Assembly: GCA_009697105.1 (NCBI GenBank)
Contig: SIAQ01000055.1
Span: 1-33,480, forward strand
Origin: Gemmataceae bacterium
GTDB taxonomy: Bacteria; Planctomycetota; Planctomycetia; Gemmatales; Gemmataceae
Direction: 5' to 3'
Length of the DNA stretch: 33,480 bases
The notes under the pieces are model-generated. The model was not told the DNA's origin. It saw nothing but the letters and a program-made list of their open reading frames with translations, and did no database searches. A program made the translations under genes and the position numbers. Below, in pieces: positions 16,537 to 24,151 of the stretch. The number at the start of each line of letters is the position of its first letter. Position 1 is the first letter of the stretch.

Positions 16537-16932
16537 ATGCCGACCGATCCGATCGTTCAAGAACTGCTCGCCATCAATCAACGTTTACTCGACAGTATCG
16601 TGATGGCAGACTGGAAGACATACGAAGCACTCTGCGAGGTGACGTTAACCTGCTTCGAACCGGAGGCAATGGGCCAACTCGTGGAGGGCATGGAATTCCA
16701 TCGCTTTTATTTTCATTTTGGCGCGACCAAGGATCCACATCACACGTCAATGGCGTCGCCTCATGTGCGCGTGATGGGCGATGTCGCGGTCATCAGCTAC
16801 GTGCGGCTCAATCAACGTGTGCTGGCGGATGGTTCGCCGGTGACACGATCGGTGGAGGAGACGCGCGTTTGGCAGAAGAAGGCCGGCGTTTGGAAGCATG
16901 TGCACTTCCACCGGTCGAAGCCGCAAGCGTAA
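16537..16932 (+). CDS. CaMKII-association-domain-like (NTF2-fold) protein
   Basis: This 131-residue protein closely follows the association domain of eukaryotic Ca/calmodulin-dependent kinase II. It has ELLAINQRLLDSIVMADWKTYEALCEV, then TCFEPEAMGQLVEGMEFHRFYF, SPHVRVMGDVAVISYVRL, the ETRVWQKKAGVWKHVHFHRS end, and little else. The domain has an NTF2-like fold that forms large rings in the kinase. No kinase domain is present, so it is a stand-alone bacterial version, whose role is unknown. ATG 16537 follows GAGG at 16528-16531; an upstream frame to 16471 has no ribosome site. It has no signal peptide and is followed by a family I palindrome. Confidence 0.87.
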   Translation: MPTDPIVQELLAINQRLLDSIVMADWKTYEALCEVTLTCFEPEAMGQLVEGMEFHRFYFHFGATKDPHHTSMASPHVRVMGDVAVISYVRLNQRVLADGSPVTRSVEETRVWQKKAGVWKHVHFHRSKPQA

Positions 16933-16940
16933 CATTTGTA

Positions 16941-17002
16941 TTCGCCGCTTGCGGCTTAGCGCTCAAGATATTCCACGCGAGCGCTAAGCCGTAAGCAGCG
17001 AA
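16941..17002. repeat. Palindrome, family I, with CCGCTTGCGG outer arm
   Basis: Arms 16941-16964 and 16979-17002 match at 22 of 24 positions (TTCGCCGCTTGCGGCTTAGC start). A close copy is at 29281-29347. It lies between the association-domain gene and the SGNH-like gene. Confidence 0.92.
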
Positions 17003-17029
17003 ATCAGGAAATTTGAAAGGGACACGACC

Positions 17030-17701
17030 ATGCGATTCTTGCTCGCATTCACCATCACCGCCATGTTCACCGCCTTCACGGGCACGAATTTGGCGCAGGA
17101 CAAAAAGAAAATCGATCCCGCGTTTGAAGCGGTCAAGGACGATCCGAAGTTGCCACGGGTGCTCATCATCGGCGATTCGATTTCGATCGGCTATACTCCC
17201 GCAACACGCAAACTGCTCGCGGGCAAGGCCAACGTGCATCGCATCGCCGAGAACGGTGGGCCTTCCGACAACGGCGCGAAGAAAATCGCCAAATGGCTCG
17301 GCGATGGCAAGTGGGATGTCATCCATTTCAACTGGGGCCTGCACGACCTCAAGCTCGGCTCGGGCAAACACCAAGTGCCAAGCGACGAATACGAAAAGAA
17401 CCTGCGTCAACTCGTGAAAACGATGAAAGCCACCAGCGCGAAACTGATCTGGTGCTCGACGACGCCTGTGCCGGAAGGCAAGCTCAATCCGCCGCGTAAG
17501 AATAGCGACGTGATCGCGTACAACGCCATCGCCAAGAAAGTGATGGACGAGAACAGCGTCGCGATCAATGACTTGTATGCTTTTGCATTGCCACAGATGG
17601 ACAAGATTCAGCAGCCGGTCAACGTGCATTTTTCGGCGAAAGGCTCGAAAGTGTTGGCAGACCGCGTAGCTGCGGCGATCGAGGCAGCGTTGAAGAAGTA
17701 G
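17030..17701 (+). CDS. Secreted SGNH/GDSL-like hydrolase
   Basis: This 223-residue protein has a signal peptide (MRFLLAFTITAMFTAFTG, cleavage near residue 22) and an SGNH fold. The nucleophile block is VLIIGDSISIGY with Ser50, a glycine-asparagine block is ENGGPSDNG (74-82), the third block is FNWGLHDL (100-107), and the His block is PVNVHFS with His200. SGNH enzymes are esterases or acetyl hydrolases, often on carbohydrates in planctomycetes. The usual Asp three residues before the His (DxxH) is Val here, so the triad may be altered. GAAAGGGAC lies before ATG 17030. Substrate unknown. Confidence 0.82.
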   Translation: MRFLLAFTITAMFTAFTGTNLAQDKKKIDPAFEAVKDDPKLPRVLIIGDSISIGYTPATRKLLAGKANVHRIAENGGPSDNGAKKIAKWLGDGKWDVIHFNWGLHDLKLGSGKHQVPSDEYEKNLRQLVKTMKATSAKLIWCSTTPVPEGKLNPPRKNSDVIAYNAIAKKVMDENSVAINDLYAFALPQMDKIQQPVNVHFSAKGSKVLADRVAAAIEAALKK

Positions 17702-17730
17702 CGTCGTAAACAAACGGGAACAAATACCCA

Positions 17731-17808
17731 ATCACGAAAGCACGAAACGACGAAATCACGAAAGAAAGCCCTCTATTTCGTATTTTCACCCTTTCGTCCT
17801 TTCGTGAT
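17731..17808. repeat. Palindrome, family V (CACGAAA units)
   Basis: Arms 17731-17763 and 17776-17808 pair well; both consist of irregular CGAAA-type units, as at 8581-8671. It lies between the SGNH-like and MFS genes. Confidence 0.82.
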
Positions 17809-17885
17809 TCGCATTCCTGACGACGAGTAAGCGATTGCTTCGCGTTTGAATCCGTACCTTAACAGTATCCGCGTTCCCACCCGAT

Positions 17886-19256
17886 ATGTCACTCAGAGCG
17901 AACCGCCGACCAACCATGGAAACACCCGCCACTCAAGCCACAACCGCCGAGCCACGATCGAATCGCTCGGCGATGATGATTGTTTTTCTTGTCGTCTTCA
18001 TCGACTTGCTCGGCTTCGGCATCGTCTTGCCTGTCTTGTCGGTGATTGCCGACTCCTATGTCAATCGCGTGCTGCCGCCGAACTCCGGCGTGCTAACGGG
18101 CTTGATCATCGGCCTGTTGATGTCGAGTTTTTCGCTCATGCAATTCCTGTTCGCCCCGGTCTGGGGTCGCCTTTCCGATCGCGTCGGTCGGCGGCCGGTC
18201 TTGCTGTTCGGCTTGTTCGGCTCGGCGGTGTTCTACGCCCTCTTCGGTTACGCGGCCTCGCTTGCGCCGGAATCCCATGCGGCGTTGGCGCTCGCCCTCT
18301 TTTTCGCTGCCCGCACTGGCGCAGGAATCTCCGGGGCGACTATCGCCACCGCTCAGGCCGTCATCGCTGACTCCACCACCCCCCAAAAACGTAAGCACGG
18401 AATGATGTTGATCGGCATGGCGTTCGGCATCGGCTTCACTTTTGGTCCCTTGATCGGCTACGGATGTTTCTGGATTCGCGATTATTACCCCAACGTCGGC
18501 ATGGAATCGATTGGCTACTCGGCTGCAGTTTTGTCTTTGCTCGCCTTGCTGCTCGGCGTTGGTCTTCTGCCCGAGACACGTGTCTCTACCGCGCCATCGT
18601 CCGCCCGGCACCAGCTGATCGATTGGTCTGCGATTCGTCACGCCCTAACCGATCCCGCAATTAAGCCGATAATCCTGACTTTCTTTATCGCGAGCCTCGG
18701 CTTTGGCGCATTTGAAGTTACGTTGGCACTCTTCCTGAAGGATGTCTTTCAATTTGGAAGCGGCGACAATTTTAAGGACACGTTTTTGATTTTCGCCTAC
18801 ATCGGCCTCGTGCTCATGCTGACTCAGGGATTTTGTCGGGGATTGGCCTCCCGCGTCAGCGAACTACGTTTTATAGGCATGGGACTTTTCCTCATGGCAC
18901 TTGGAGTCGCCATGCAGGGAGGCATCTGTTACGCCTGGTCGCGTGGTGCTGAGCCGACAGGTTTGCAACCGTACCTGTACGTCGCGCTGACCGCCGCGGT
19001 AGTTGGCTTCGCGTTCCTGACACCCTCCGCGCAAGCGTTGATCTCACGGCGAACCTCGGCGGATCGTCAGGGCGAAATCCTCGGCGTCAATCAGTCGGCC
19101 TCGGCGCTCGCCCGCATCCTCGGCCCGGTCTTCGGCGTCACGCTTTACAAAGCGACTGATACGCATCTTCTGCCTTACATCGCCGGCGCGTTTTTGTTAG
19201 TATGCATGCTGCCCGTGCTGCCCAAAATTGGGCAATCGGAGCCAGCGCCAAAATAA
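17886..19256 (+). CDS. MFS transporter, TetA-like
   Basis: This membrane transporter of 456 residues belongs to the major facilitator superfamily. Twelve hydrophobic segments can be followed, from MMIVFLVVFIDLLGFGIVLPVL to YIAGAFLLVCMLPVLP. The loop 2-3 motif GRLSDRVGRRPVLLFG is the MFS signature, and DLLGFGIVLPVL in helix 1 is typical of the TetA drug-efflux group. The central loop near residues 220-240 is hydrophilic. It is probably a drug or metabolite exporter by proton antiport; the substrate cannot be told. Start at 17886 or 17916 (Met11); neither has a good ribosome site. The next gene follows after 65 bases. Confidence 0.88.
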   Translation: MSLRANRRPTMETPATQATTAEPRSNRSAMMIVFLVVFIDLLGFGIVLPVLSVIADSYVNRVLPPNSGVLTGLIIGLLMSSFSLMQFLFAPVWGRLSDRVGRRPVLLFGLFGSAVFYALFGYAASLAPESHAALALALFFAARTGAGISGATIATAQAVIADSTTPQKRKHGMMLIGMAFGIGFTFGPLIGYGCFWIRDYYPNVGMESIGYSAAVLSLLALLLGVGLLPETRVSTAPSSARHQLIDWSAIRHALTDPAIKPIILTFFIASLGFGAFEVTLALFLKDVFQFGSGDNFKDTFLIFAYIGLVLMLTQGFCRGLASRVSELRFIGMGLFLMALGVAMQGGICYAWSRGAEPTGLQPYLYVALTAAVVGFAFLTPSAQALISRRTSADRQGEILGVNQSASALARILGPVFGVTLYKATDTHLLPYIAGAFLLVCMLPVLPKIGQSEPAPK

Positions 19257-19260
19257 CGTC

Positions 19261-19288
19261 GTTTAGCCGCTCGCCTTTTGCGAGCGCG
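19261..19288. repeat. Degenerate short palindrome, family I
   Basis: GTTTAGC is followed by CGCTCGC (19268-19274) pairing with GCGAGCG (19280-19286), a reduced family I copy in the gap between the MFS and glycosyltransferase genes. Confidence 0.45.
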
Positions 19289-19321
19289 TTTGCATAAACA
19301 TCGCGCGAAGGGATTCGCCAA

Positions 19322-20404
19322 ATGGCAACGCGAACCGTTGATCTGCAACAATCGCCAGACCGTATCGCCATCATCAAGCCGAGCGCCTTAGGCGACATCG
19401 CACACGCTTTGCCCGTCTTGTCTGCCTTGCGCGAGCGCTTTCCGCTTGCGCATACCTCCTGGGTTGTCAACAAGTCCTACGCGCCGATCCTCGAAGGCCA
19501 TCCCGATCTCAGTGAAATCGTATCCTTCGACCGCGGCGCATTGCAGAAAAACTGGCTATCGGGTGGCTTCTCATTTATGCGATTCTTGCGCGAGTTGCGC
19601 CAACGGCGGTTCGATCTCGTCATTGATCTACAGGGACTCTTTCGTACCGGGCTTATGACGCGAGCATCCGGCGCTCCCGTCCGTATCGGTCTGGCCTCGG
19701 CGCGCGAAGGCGCTTTTCTCGCCTACACGCATCGCATCGACGATCGCACCGGCGTCACGCTGGCCGTCGATCGCTACTGGCGCGTTATCGAAGCGCTTGG
19801 CAACGCGCCGACGACCAAGCGATTCCACGTACCCGTGCAGCCGATCGCACGAGCCTGGGCAATGAACACGCTCAGCGCCTTGCCTCGGCCCTGGTTGGCA
19901 GTCGGCGTCGGCTCGCGCTGGCTGACCAAGCGCTGGCCGCCCGAACACTTCGCTGAGCTTGTCAATCGTGCCCAGCAGCAGTTCGGCGGCTCGTCGATCT
20001 TCGTCGGCGTACCGGAAGAAACCGCCCTCGCCGAACAGGCCGCGAGTCTGATCGCCGGCCCCAATATTCAACTCACGGGCAAGACAACGCTGCCTCAGCT
20101 GGTCGCGCTGCTCGCCGAGTCCGACGTGATGATCGCCAATGACACCGGCCCATTGCACCTCGCCGTCGCGCTCGGTCGGCCCGTTGTCGCGCCGTACACC
20201 TGCACGCTCGTCGAACGCACCGGTCCCTATGGCCAACTCGCACAAGCGGTCGAGACCTCGGTCGCCTGCAAAGGCAGCTACCTCAAAACCTGCTCACGCA
20301 TGGACTGCATGGCCGAGCTGACACCCGATCTCCTTTGGCCCGCCCTCGAACGCAGTTTGCGAATCTCGTTCGTCCGACGTGATGAATTTCAAGCCCAGGG
20401 GTGA
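19322..20404 (+). CDS. Glycosyltransferase family 9 (heptosyltransferase-like)
   Basis: This 360-residue protein has the GT9 (WaaC/WaaF-like) layout, a GT-B fold that transfers heptose or a similar sugar from an ADP-sugar to lipopolysaccharide core. Landmarks are IIKPSALGDIAHALPVLSALRERFP near residue 17, FDLVIDLQGLFRTGLM near 98, the linker with GVGSRWLTKRWP near 200, and the donor-site segment NDTGPLHLAVALGRPVVAPYTC near 275. GAAGGGA lies before ATG 19322. The last codons (QAQG and TGA) are part of the left arm of a family III palindrome. Which sugar and acceptor are used cannot be told; it suggests LPS-like glycans in the outer membrane. Confidence 0.88.
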   Translation: MATRTVDLQQSPDRIAIIKPSALGDIAHALPVLSALRERFPLAHTSWVVNKSYAPILEGHPDLSEIVSFDRGALQKNWLSGGFSFMRFLRELRQRRFDLVIDLQGLFRTGLMTRASGAPVRIGLASAREGAFLAYTHRIDDRTGVTLAVDRYWRVIEALGNAPTTKRFHVPVQPIARAWAMNTLSALPRPWLAVGVGSRWLTKRWPPEHFAELVNRAQQQFGGSSIFVGVPEETALAEQAASLIAGPNIQLTGKTTLPQLVALLAESDVMIANDTGPLHLAVALGRPVVAPYTCTLVERTGPYGQLAQAVETSVACKGSYLKTCSRMDCMAELTPDLLWPALERSLRISFVRRDEFQAQG

Positions 20405-20473
20405 GGTACTCCGAACCCCTGGGATGGACGCCAATTGATCCCAGAGGTTCGGAGTACCTCACCCACTGGGCTT
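20391..20473. repeat. Palindrome, family III (CCCAGGGGTGAGG)
   Basis: Arms 20391-20425 and 20438-20473 pair almost fully, with one inserted base. Each arm itself contains CCCAGGGG and CCCCTGGG, so it can also fold alone. The left arm encodes the end of the glycosyltransferase. Confidence 0.93.
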
Positions 20474-20541
20474 GGAAAACACTTCTTTCTTTGTTGATCT
20501 TAACCCCTATAATCATCTAAAAAACCCCAGGGATATTCCTC

Positions 20542-20820
20542 ATGGATCGTTTCACCAAATACGACGAATTGCGAACACATTGGCTTGATCAGTTCGTCAA
20601 AGTCAACGACAACCGCCCCGAGCTCAAACGCTTCGCTGGCGTCGTTGGCCGTGTCGTCACGGTCAATTACAATGGCCGAGCAATCGTCGATTTTCAGGAT
20701 GGCGCCTGGTACGACATCCCCGCATCCGACGAACATCTGCAAAAAGTCGACGCGACCGAAGGCCAAGCGAAGTACAAGAACACCAACAGCGCCCAGCTAA
20801 TACCCGAGAAGCAGGGGTAG
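20542..20820 (+). CDS. Small unrecognised soluble protein (92 residues)
   Basis: I do not recognise this protein. It is hydrophilic, with no signal or membrane segment. A central beta-rich part (RFAGVVGRVVTVNYNGRAI, then VDFQDGAWYDIPASDEHLQKV) looks like a small SH3-like or KOW-like barrel, which is only an impression. The start ATG 20542 is preceded by CAGGGATATTCC, a mediocre ribosome site. It stands between the glycosyltransferase and the PabA/TrpG gene on the same strand. Confidence 0.7.
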   Translation: MDRFTKYDELRTHWLDQFVKVNDNRPELKRFAGVVGRVVTVNYNGRAIVDFQDGAWYDIPASDEHLQKVDATEGQAKYKNTNSAQLIPEKQG

Positions 20821-20906
20821 TCATTGGTCCGTGTCAAAACCGTGCAGGATTACGAAAACGCGAAGGCACCAATCTAAGTACCACGGACCAAGCACTACGG
20901 ACAATT

Positions 20907-21482
20907 ATGATTTTGATAATCGACAACTACGATTCCTTCACGTACAACCTCGTACAGCGGTTGGGCGAGATGGATGCGCGCGTCGAGCTAAAGGTCTTTC
21001 GCAATGATAAGATCACGCTCGACGAGATCGAGCGGTTGAAGCCAAGCCATATTATCATTTCGCCCGGGCCTTGCACGCCGAAGGAAGCGGGCATTTCCAA
21101 CGAAGTGCTGAATCGATTCGCCAGCAGCATCCCCACGCTCGGCGTCTGTCTGGGCCATCAATGCATCGGCCACAGTTTCGGCGGTGAGGTGATCCGCAAC
21201 TATCGCGTAATGCACGGTAAGACGTCGATGATCCATCACGATGGCCAAGGCGTCTTCCGCAACATGCGTAATCCGTTCGAGGCGACGCGCTACCACAGCC
21301 TGGTCATCAAACGCGAAACGTTCCATAACCCCGATTTCATCGTCAGCGCCTGGACCGACGAAAACGAAATCATGGGCGTCCGCCATCGCCATTGGCCCTT
21401 GCACGGCGTGCAGTTTCACCCCGAGAGTTTCCTCACGCTTGAGGGGCCGACGCTGCTGCGTAATTTTGTAATTGGTCAGTAG
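20907..21482 (+). CDS. pabA: Glutamine amidotransferase subunit, PabA/TrpG
   Basis: This 191-residue class I glutamine amidotransferase supplies ammonia for anthranilate (TrpG) or 4-amino-4-deoxychorismate (PabA) synthesis. Visible are MILIIDNYDSFTYNLVQ at the start, ISPGPCTP (51-58), the nucleophile Cys81 in GVCLGHQCIG, and His171 and Glu173 in QFHPES. The MHGKTSMIHHDG and RYHSLVI segments are typical. In organisms with a single copy it serves both tryptophan and folate synthesis. No synthase large subunit is next to it, so the choice of pabA or trpG is open. Confidence 0.9.
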   Translation: MILIIDNYDSFTYNLVQRLGEMDARVELKVFRNDKITLDEIERLKPSHIIISPGPCTPKEAGISNEVLNRFASSIPTLGVCLGHQCIGHSFGGEVIRNYRVMHGKTSMIHHDGQGVFRNMRNPFEATRYHSLVIKRETFHNPDFIVSAWTDENEIMGVRHRHWPLHGVQFHPESFLTLEGPTLLRNFVIGQ

Positions 21483-21542
21483 GGCGGAACCGCTCGCCCG
21501 TCGAAAGGATAGGTCGGTGCGTCGGCGGCGGTTGTTGCCATT

Positions 21543-24128
21543 CTACGCGTTCCCGCCGACATGAATGAACAGATTCGCGGAAACCTCGACAATGCCGTCG
21601 AACACCGTAAACGTCCACACATCGTCGTACGCAAGATTGGCCGCCGGCGTGTACACGAACGTGCCATTGTCGTTGACCGTGATCGTCGCGCCATTCGGTT
21701 TCGTCAACGTGATGCTGCCATTGACGAGAACCTGGTTGTTGATTCGGCTGATGTGGAGCACAACATCCTCATTGTCCGAACAATACGCCAGCAACGGCGG
21801 GTCGGCGGTCAGCACCGTGTTCACAAGTGTGGAGTAGCTCGGATAGCCGATGTTCGGGGCGGTGTTGATGACGTTGATCGTGGCCGTCGCGGTTGTTGAG
21901 CCAGCACCATCGAACACGGTGAAGTCGAACGAATCCTGCCCCGCGATGCCTGTCGGCGGTTGATACGCGAAGCTGCCGTCGGCTTCCACTTTGATCGAGC
22001 CGCCGAGTGCTGTCGTCACCCAATTGCCAATCGCGGCCGTGGAGCCGTTGATGGCGGTGATTGTCAGCGCGTCGCCATCGTTGTCCGAAATATAGGCGAG
22101 CAAACCGTACGTCGGCGTCATGTTCAACGGCTGATCGTGGGTGACGTTGTAGCTCGGGTAGCCGATGTTCGGGGCGGTGTTGATGACGTTGATCGTGGCC
22201 GTCGCGTTCGTGGAACCCGCGCCGTCGAACACGGTGAAGGTGAACGAATCCTGCCCCGCGATACCGGTCGGCGGTTGATACGCGAAGCTGCCATCCGCTT
22301 CCACTTTGATCGAACCGCCGAGTGCTGTCGTCACCCAATTGCCAATCGCGGCGGTGGAGCCGTTGATGGCGGTGATTGTCAGCGCGTCGCCATCGTTGTC
22401 CGAAATATAGGCGAGCAAACCATACGTCGGCGTCATGTTCAACGGCTGATCGTGATTGACGTTGTAAACCGGATAGCCAATGTTCGGCGCGGTGTTGATG
22501 ACGTTGATCGTGGCGGTTGAGGTTGCGGAAGCCAAGCCATCGCTAACGGTGAAGGTGAAGGAATCGGTGCCTGTCACGCCGTCCGGTGGATTGTAAATGA
22601 AGCTGCCGTCGGCTTGCACGACGACCATACCGCCGAGCGTCGTGAGTGAGTAGTTGCCGACGAGCGAGGAGTAACCGTCGATGGCGACGATGCTGAGCGG
22701 ATCGTTGTCGCTGTCCACGCAATAGGCAACCAGGCCGTTAGCGGCGGTGACGTTGAGAGTCACATCGTGGTTGACGTTGAACGTCGGCGTGCCCGCAGCG
22801 GGGGCGGTGTTGGCTACCATGATATCAAACGTTTCGTCATCGCCTAATGGACCGTTCGCGGCAGTATTACCCAGGTCGTTCGTGATAAGTTGTACGCTGG
22901 CGCTGCCCCTATAGTTTAGGTCCGGTGTGAAAACCAGATCGAGCAGACCCGCTTGAACATCGCTAATATTTCCTCGGCACGTCATGGAGCTATCCGCAGT
23001 TCCGTCGCCGGCGCCTGTGCCGTTTGCGTCCGTGAAGCCAAAGCTCAAGCCAGTCGTGCCAGACAAAGAGATTGTTCCGTGAGCGGCGGCCAGCGTAATT
23101 TGCACCTCCACGTCGCCTTCGTCAACATCCGCGACGCGAATTGCATTGTTGTTGGCATCGGAAAACGGCAACGACGTATTCATCGGTAAAGGTATCGGTG
23201 GCAGATTGAAAGTGTGCCAGAACGACTTCGTCGTTCCCGCCAAGTTAGAGTCGCCGGAATAAATCACGGTTATTTTGTTACGACCGGGAGCCACGTCGAT
23301 GTTCTCTAATGTTGCCATACTTGTCTCGGGCTGGCCCAGTAAATTGGCGAGAGATTCACGCCCAAGAACCTGATCGCCATTCGACCGATTGACGAACGTG
23401 ACTGTTCCTGTGGGCGAAATGCCTTCCGGCGCGGTCACATTCGCAAACGCGCGCACTTGCTGTCCAAAACCGGATGGATTCGGATCCGTTGAACCACTCG
23501 GTGTCGGCGTAGCGCCATCCGTACGCGCCGCAGTCTGAAATCCCCAGGTTATTCCGGTTTGAAACACGTTCACGGTGTTGGCAGCGGTTTCTTGCACAAA
23601 ATAGAGTTCACCAGACCAGGTGATGCCCGGCACTGCTCGCCGGCTGGGCTGATCAAGAAACCCTCTATGGTCATTTACGTAGGCGCCTATTGTGTAATAA
23701 GGCGTCGTAGCACCGGCCGGAATATCGACAGCGTTCTGAATCTGAAACGCTCCCTCCGAGCTATAGTTGGTAGTGTAAACCTGAATCCACCGGTAGGCGC
23801 CTGGTGCGTCTTCCGGGAGGCTGGTTTTCACCACCATGTCGCCGACAACTTCGCCATATGGGCTACGTATGCCAGTGTAAGTGTAGTAGCGATCTCCGTA
23901 GGCGACGTACTTTGACACGGTCAAAACCAAGTCATTTGGATCGGCTACGACGTTGAATGTCCAAGTCGGAAATGCTGTCTGCACATTGTAAAGCCAGTTC
24001 GCGGAAGGGTTAGTGGCCGTGATTGCATTCAAGGTGACGTGGTTATGTGCTCCGCCGATTTCCGAATAGTATGCGGCGGGCGTATTCACGCTCGCCACGT
24101 TTCCCAGCGGCGTTGATGCAACTCCCAT
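21543..24128 (-). CDS. Cadherin-like/Ig-like repeat protein without export signal, perhaps truncated
   Basis: This protein of about 861 residues is made of beta-sandwich repeats as in bacterial surface adhesins. The C-terminal 450 residues hold four units of about 105 residues with NTAPNIGYP, LLAYISDNDGDALTITAING, DGSFAYQPPTGIAGQDSFTFTVFDG (VCBS/cadherin-like pattern). Two of these are almost identical. The N-terminal part has an Ig-like segment (GTVTFVNRSNGDQVLG) and unassigned sequence. Such proteins are normally exported, but there is no signal peptide: the frame opens only a few codons before the start, right after the end of the WD40 gene. ATG 24128 or TTG 24140 are the possible starts and neither has a ribosome site. 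It may be a fragment of a larger gene. Confidence 0.7.
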   Translation of the reverse strand: MGVASTPLGNVASVNTPAAYYSEIGGAHNHVTLNAITATNPSANWLYNVQTAFPTWTFNVVADPNDLVLTVSKYVAYGDRYYTYTGIRSPYGEVVGDMVVKTSLPEDAPGAYRWIQVYTTNYSSEGAFQIQNAVDIPAGATTPYYTIGAYVNDHRGFLDQPSRRAVPGITWSGELYFVQETAANTVNVFQTGITWGFQTAARTDGATPTPSGSTDPNPSGFGQQVRAFANVTAPEGISPTGTVTFVNRSNGDQVLGRESLANLLGQPETSMATLENIDVAPGRNKITVIYSGDSNLAGTTKSFWHTFNLPPIPLPMNTSLPFSDANNNAIRVADVDEGDVEVQITLAAAHGTISLSGTTGLSFGFTDANGTGAGDGTADSSMTCRGNISDVQAGLLDLVFTPDLNYRGSASVQLITNDLGNTAANGPLGDDETFDIMVANTAPAAGTPTFNVNHDVTLNVTAANGLVAYCVDSDNDPLSIVAIDGYSSLVGNYSLTTLGGMVVVQADGSFIYNPPDGVTGTDSFTFTVSDGLASATSTATINVINTAPNIGYPVYNVNHDQPLNMTPTYGLLAYISDNDGDALTITAINGSTAAIGNWVTTALGGSIKVEADGSFAYQPPTGIAGQDSFTFTVFDGAGSTNATATINVINTAPNIGYPSYNVTHDQPLNMTPTYGLLAYISDNDGDALTITAINGSTAAIGNWVTTALGGSIKVEADGSFAYQPPTGIAGQDSFDFTVFDGAGSTTATATINVINTAPNIGYPSYSTLVNTVLTADPPLLAYCSDNEDVVLHISRINNQVLVNGSITLTKPNGATITVNDNGTFVYTPAANLAYDDVWTFTVFDGIVEVSANLFIHVGGNA
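21846..22790. repeat. Three tandem 315-base coding repeats, two nearly identical
   Basis: The landmark GCCGATGTTCGG-type segment recurs at 21846, 22161, 22476 and (as GCCCGCAGCGG) 22791, exactly 315 bases apart. Units 1 and 2 differ at only about four of 105 residues and few silent sites, while unit 3 is diverged. This points to recent duplication or conversion in the cadherin-like gene. Confidence 0.9.
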
Positions 24129-24151
24129 GAAGTGTGTCAAGGAATAAGGTT

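Noticed and set aside
20826..20889. Short inverted repeat GGTCCGTG / CACGGACC before pabA
   Set aside because: Only 8 bases with a long loop; too weak to list as a feature.
21846..22790. CRISPR-like array because of regular spacing
   Set aside because: The 315-base units are coding repeats in frame, without short repeats and unique spacers.
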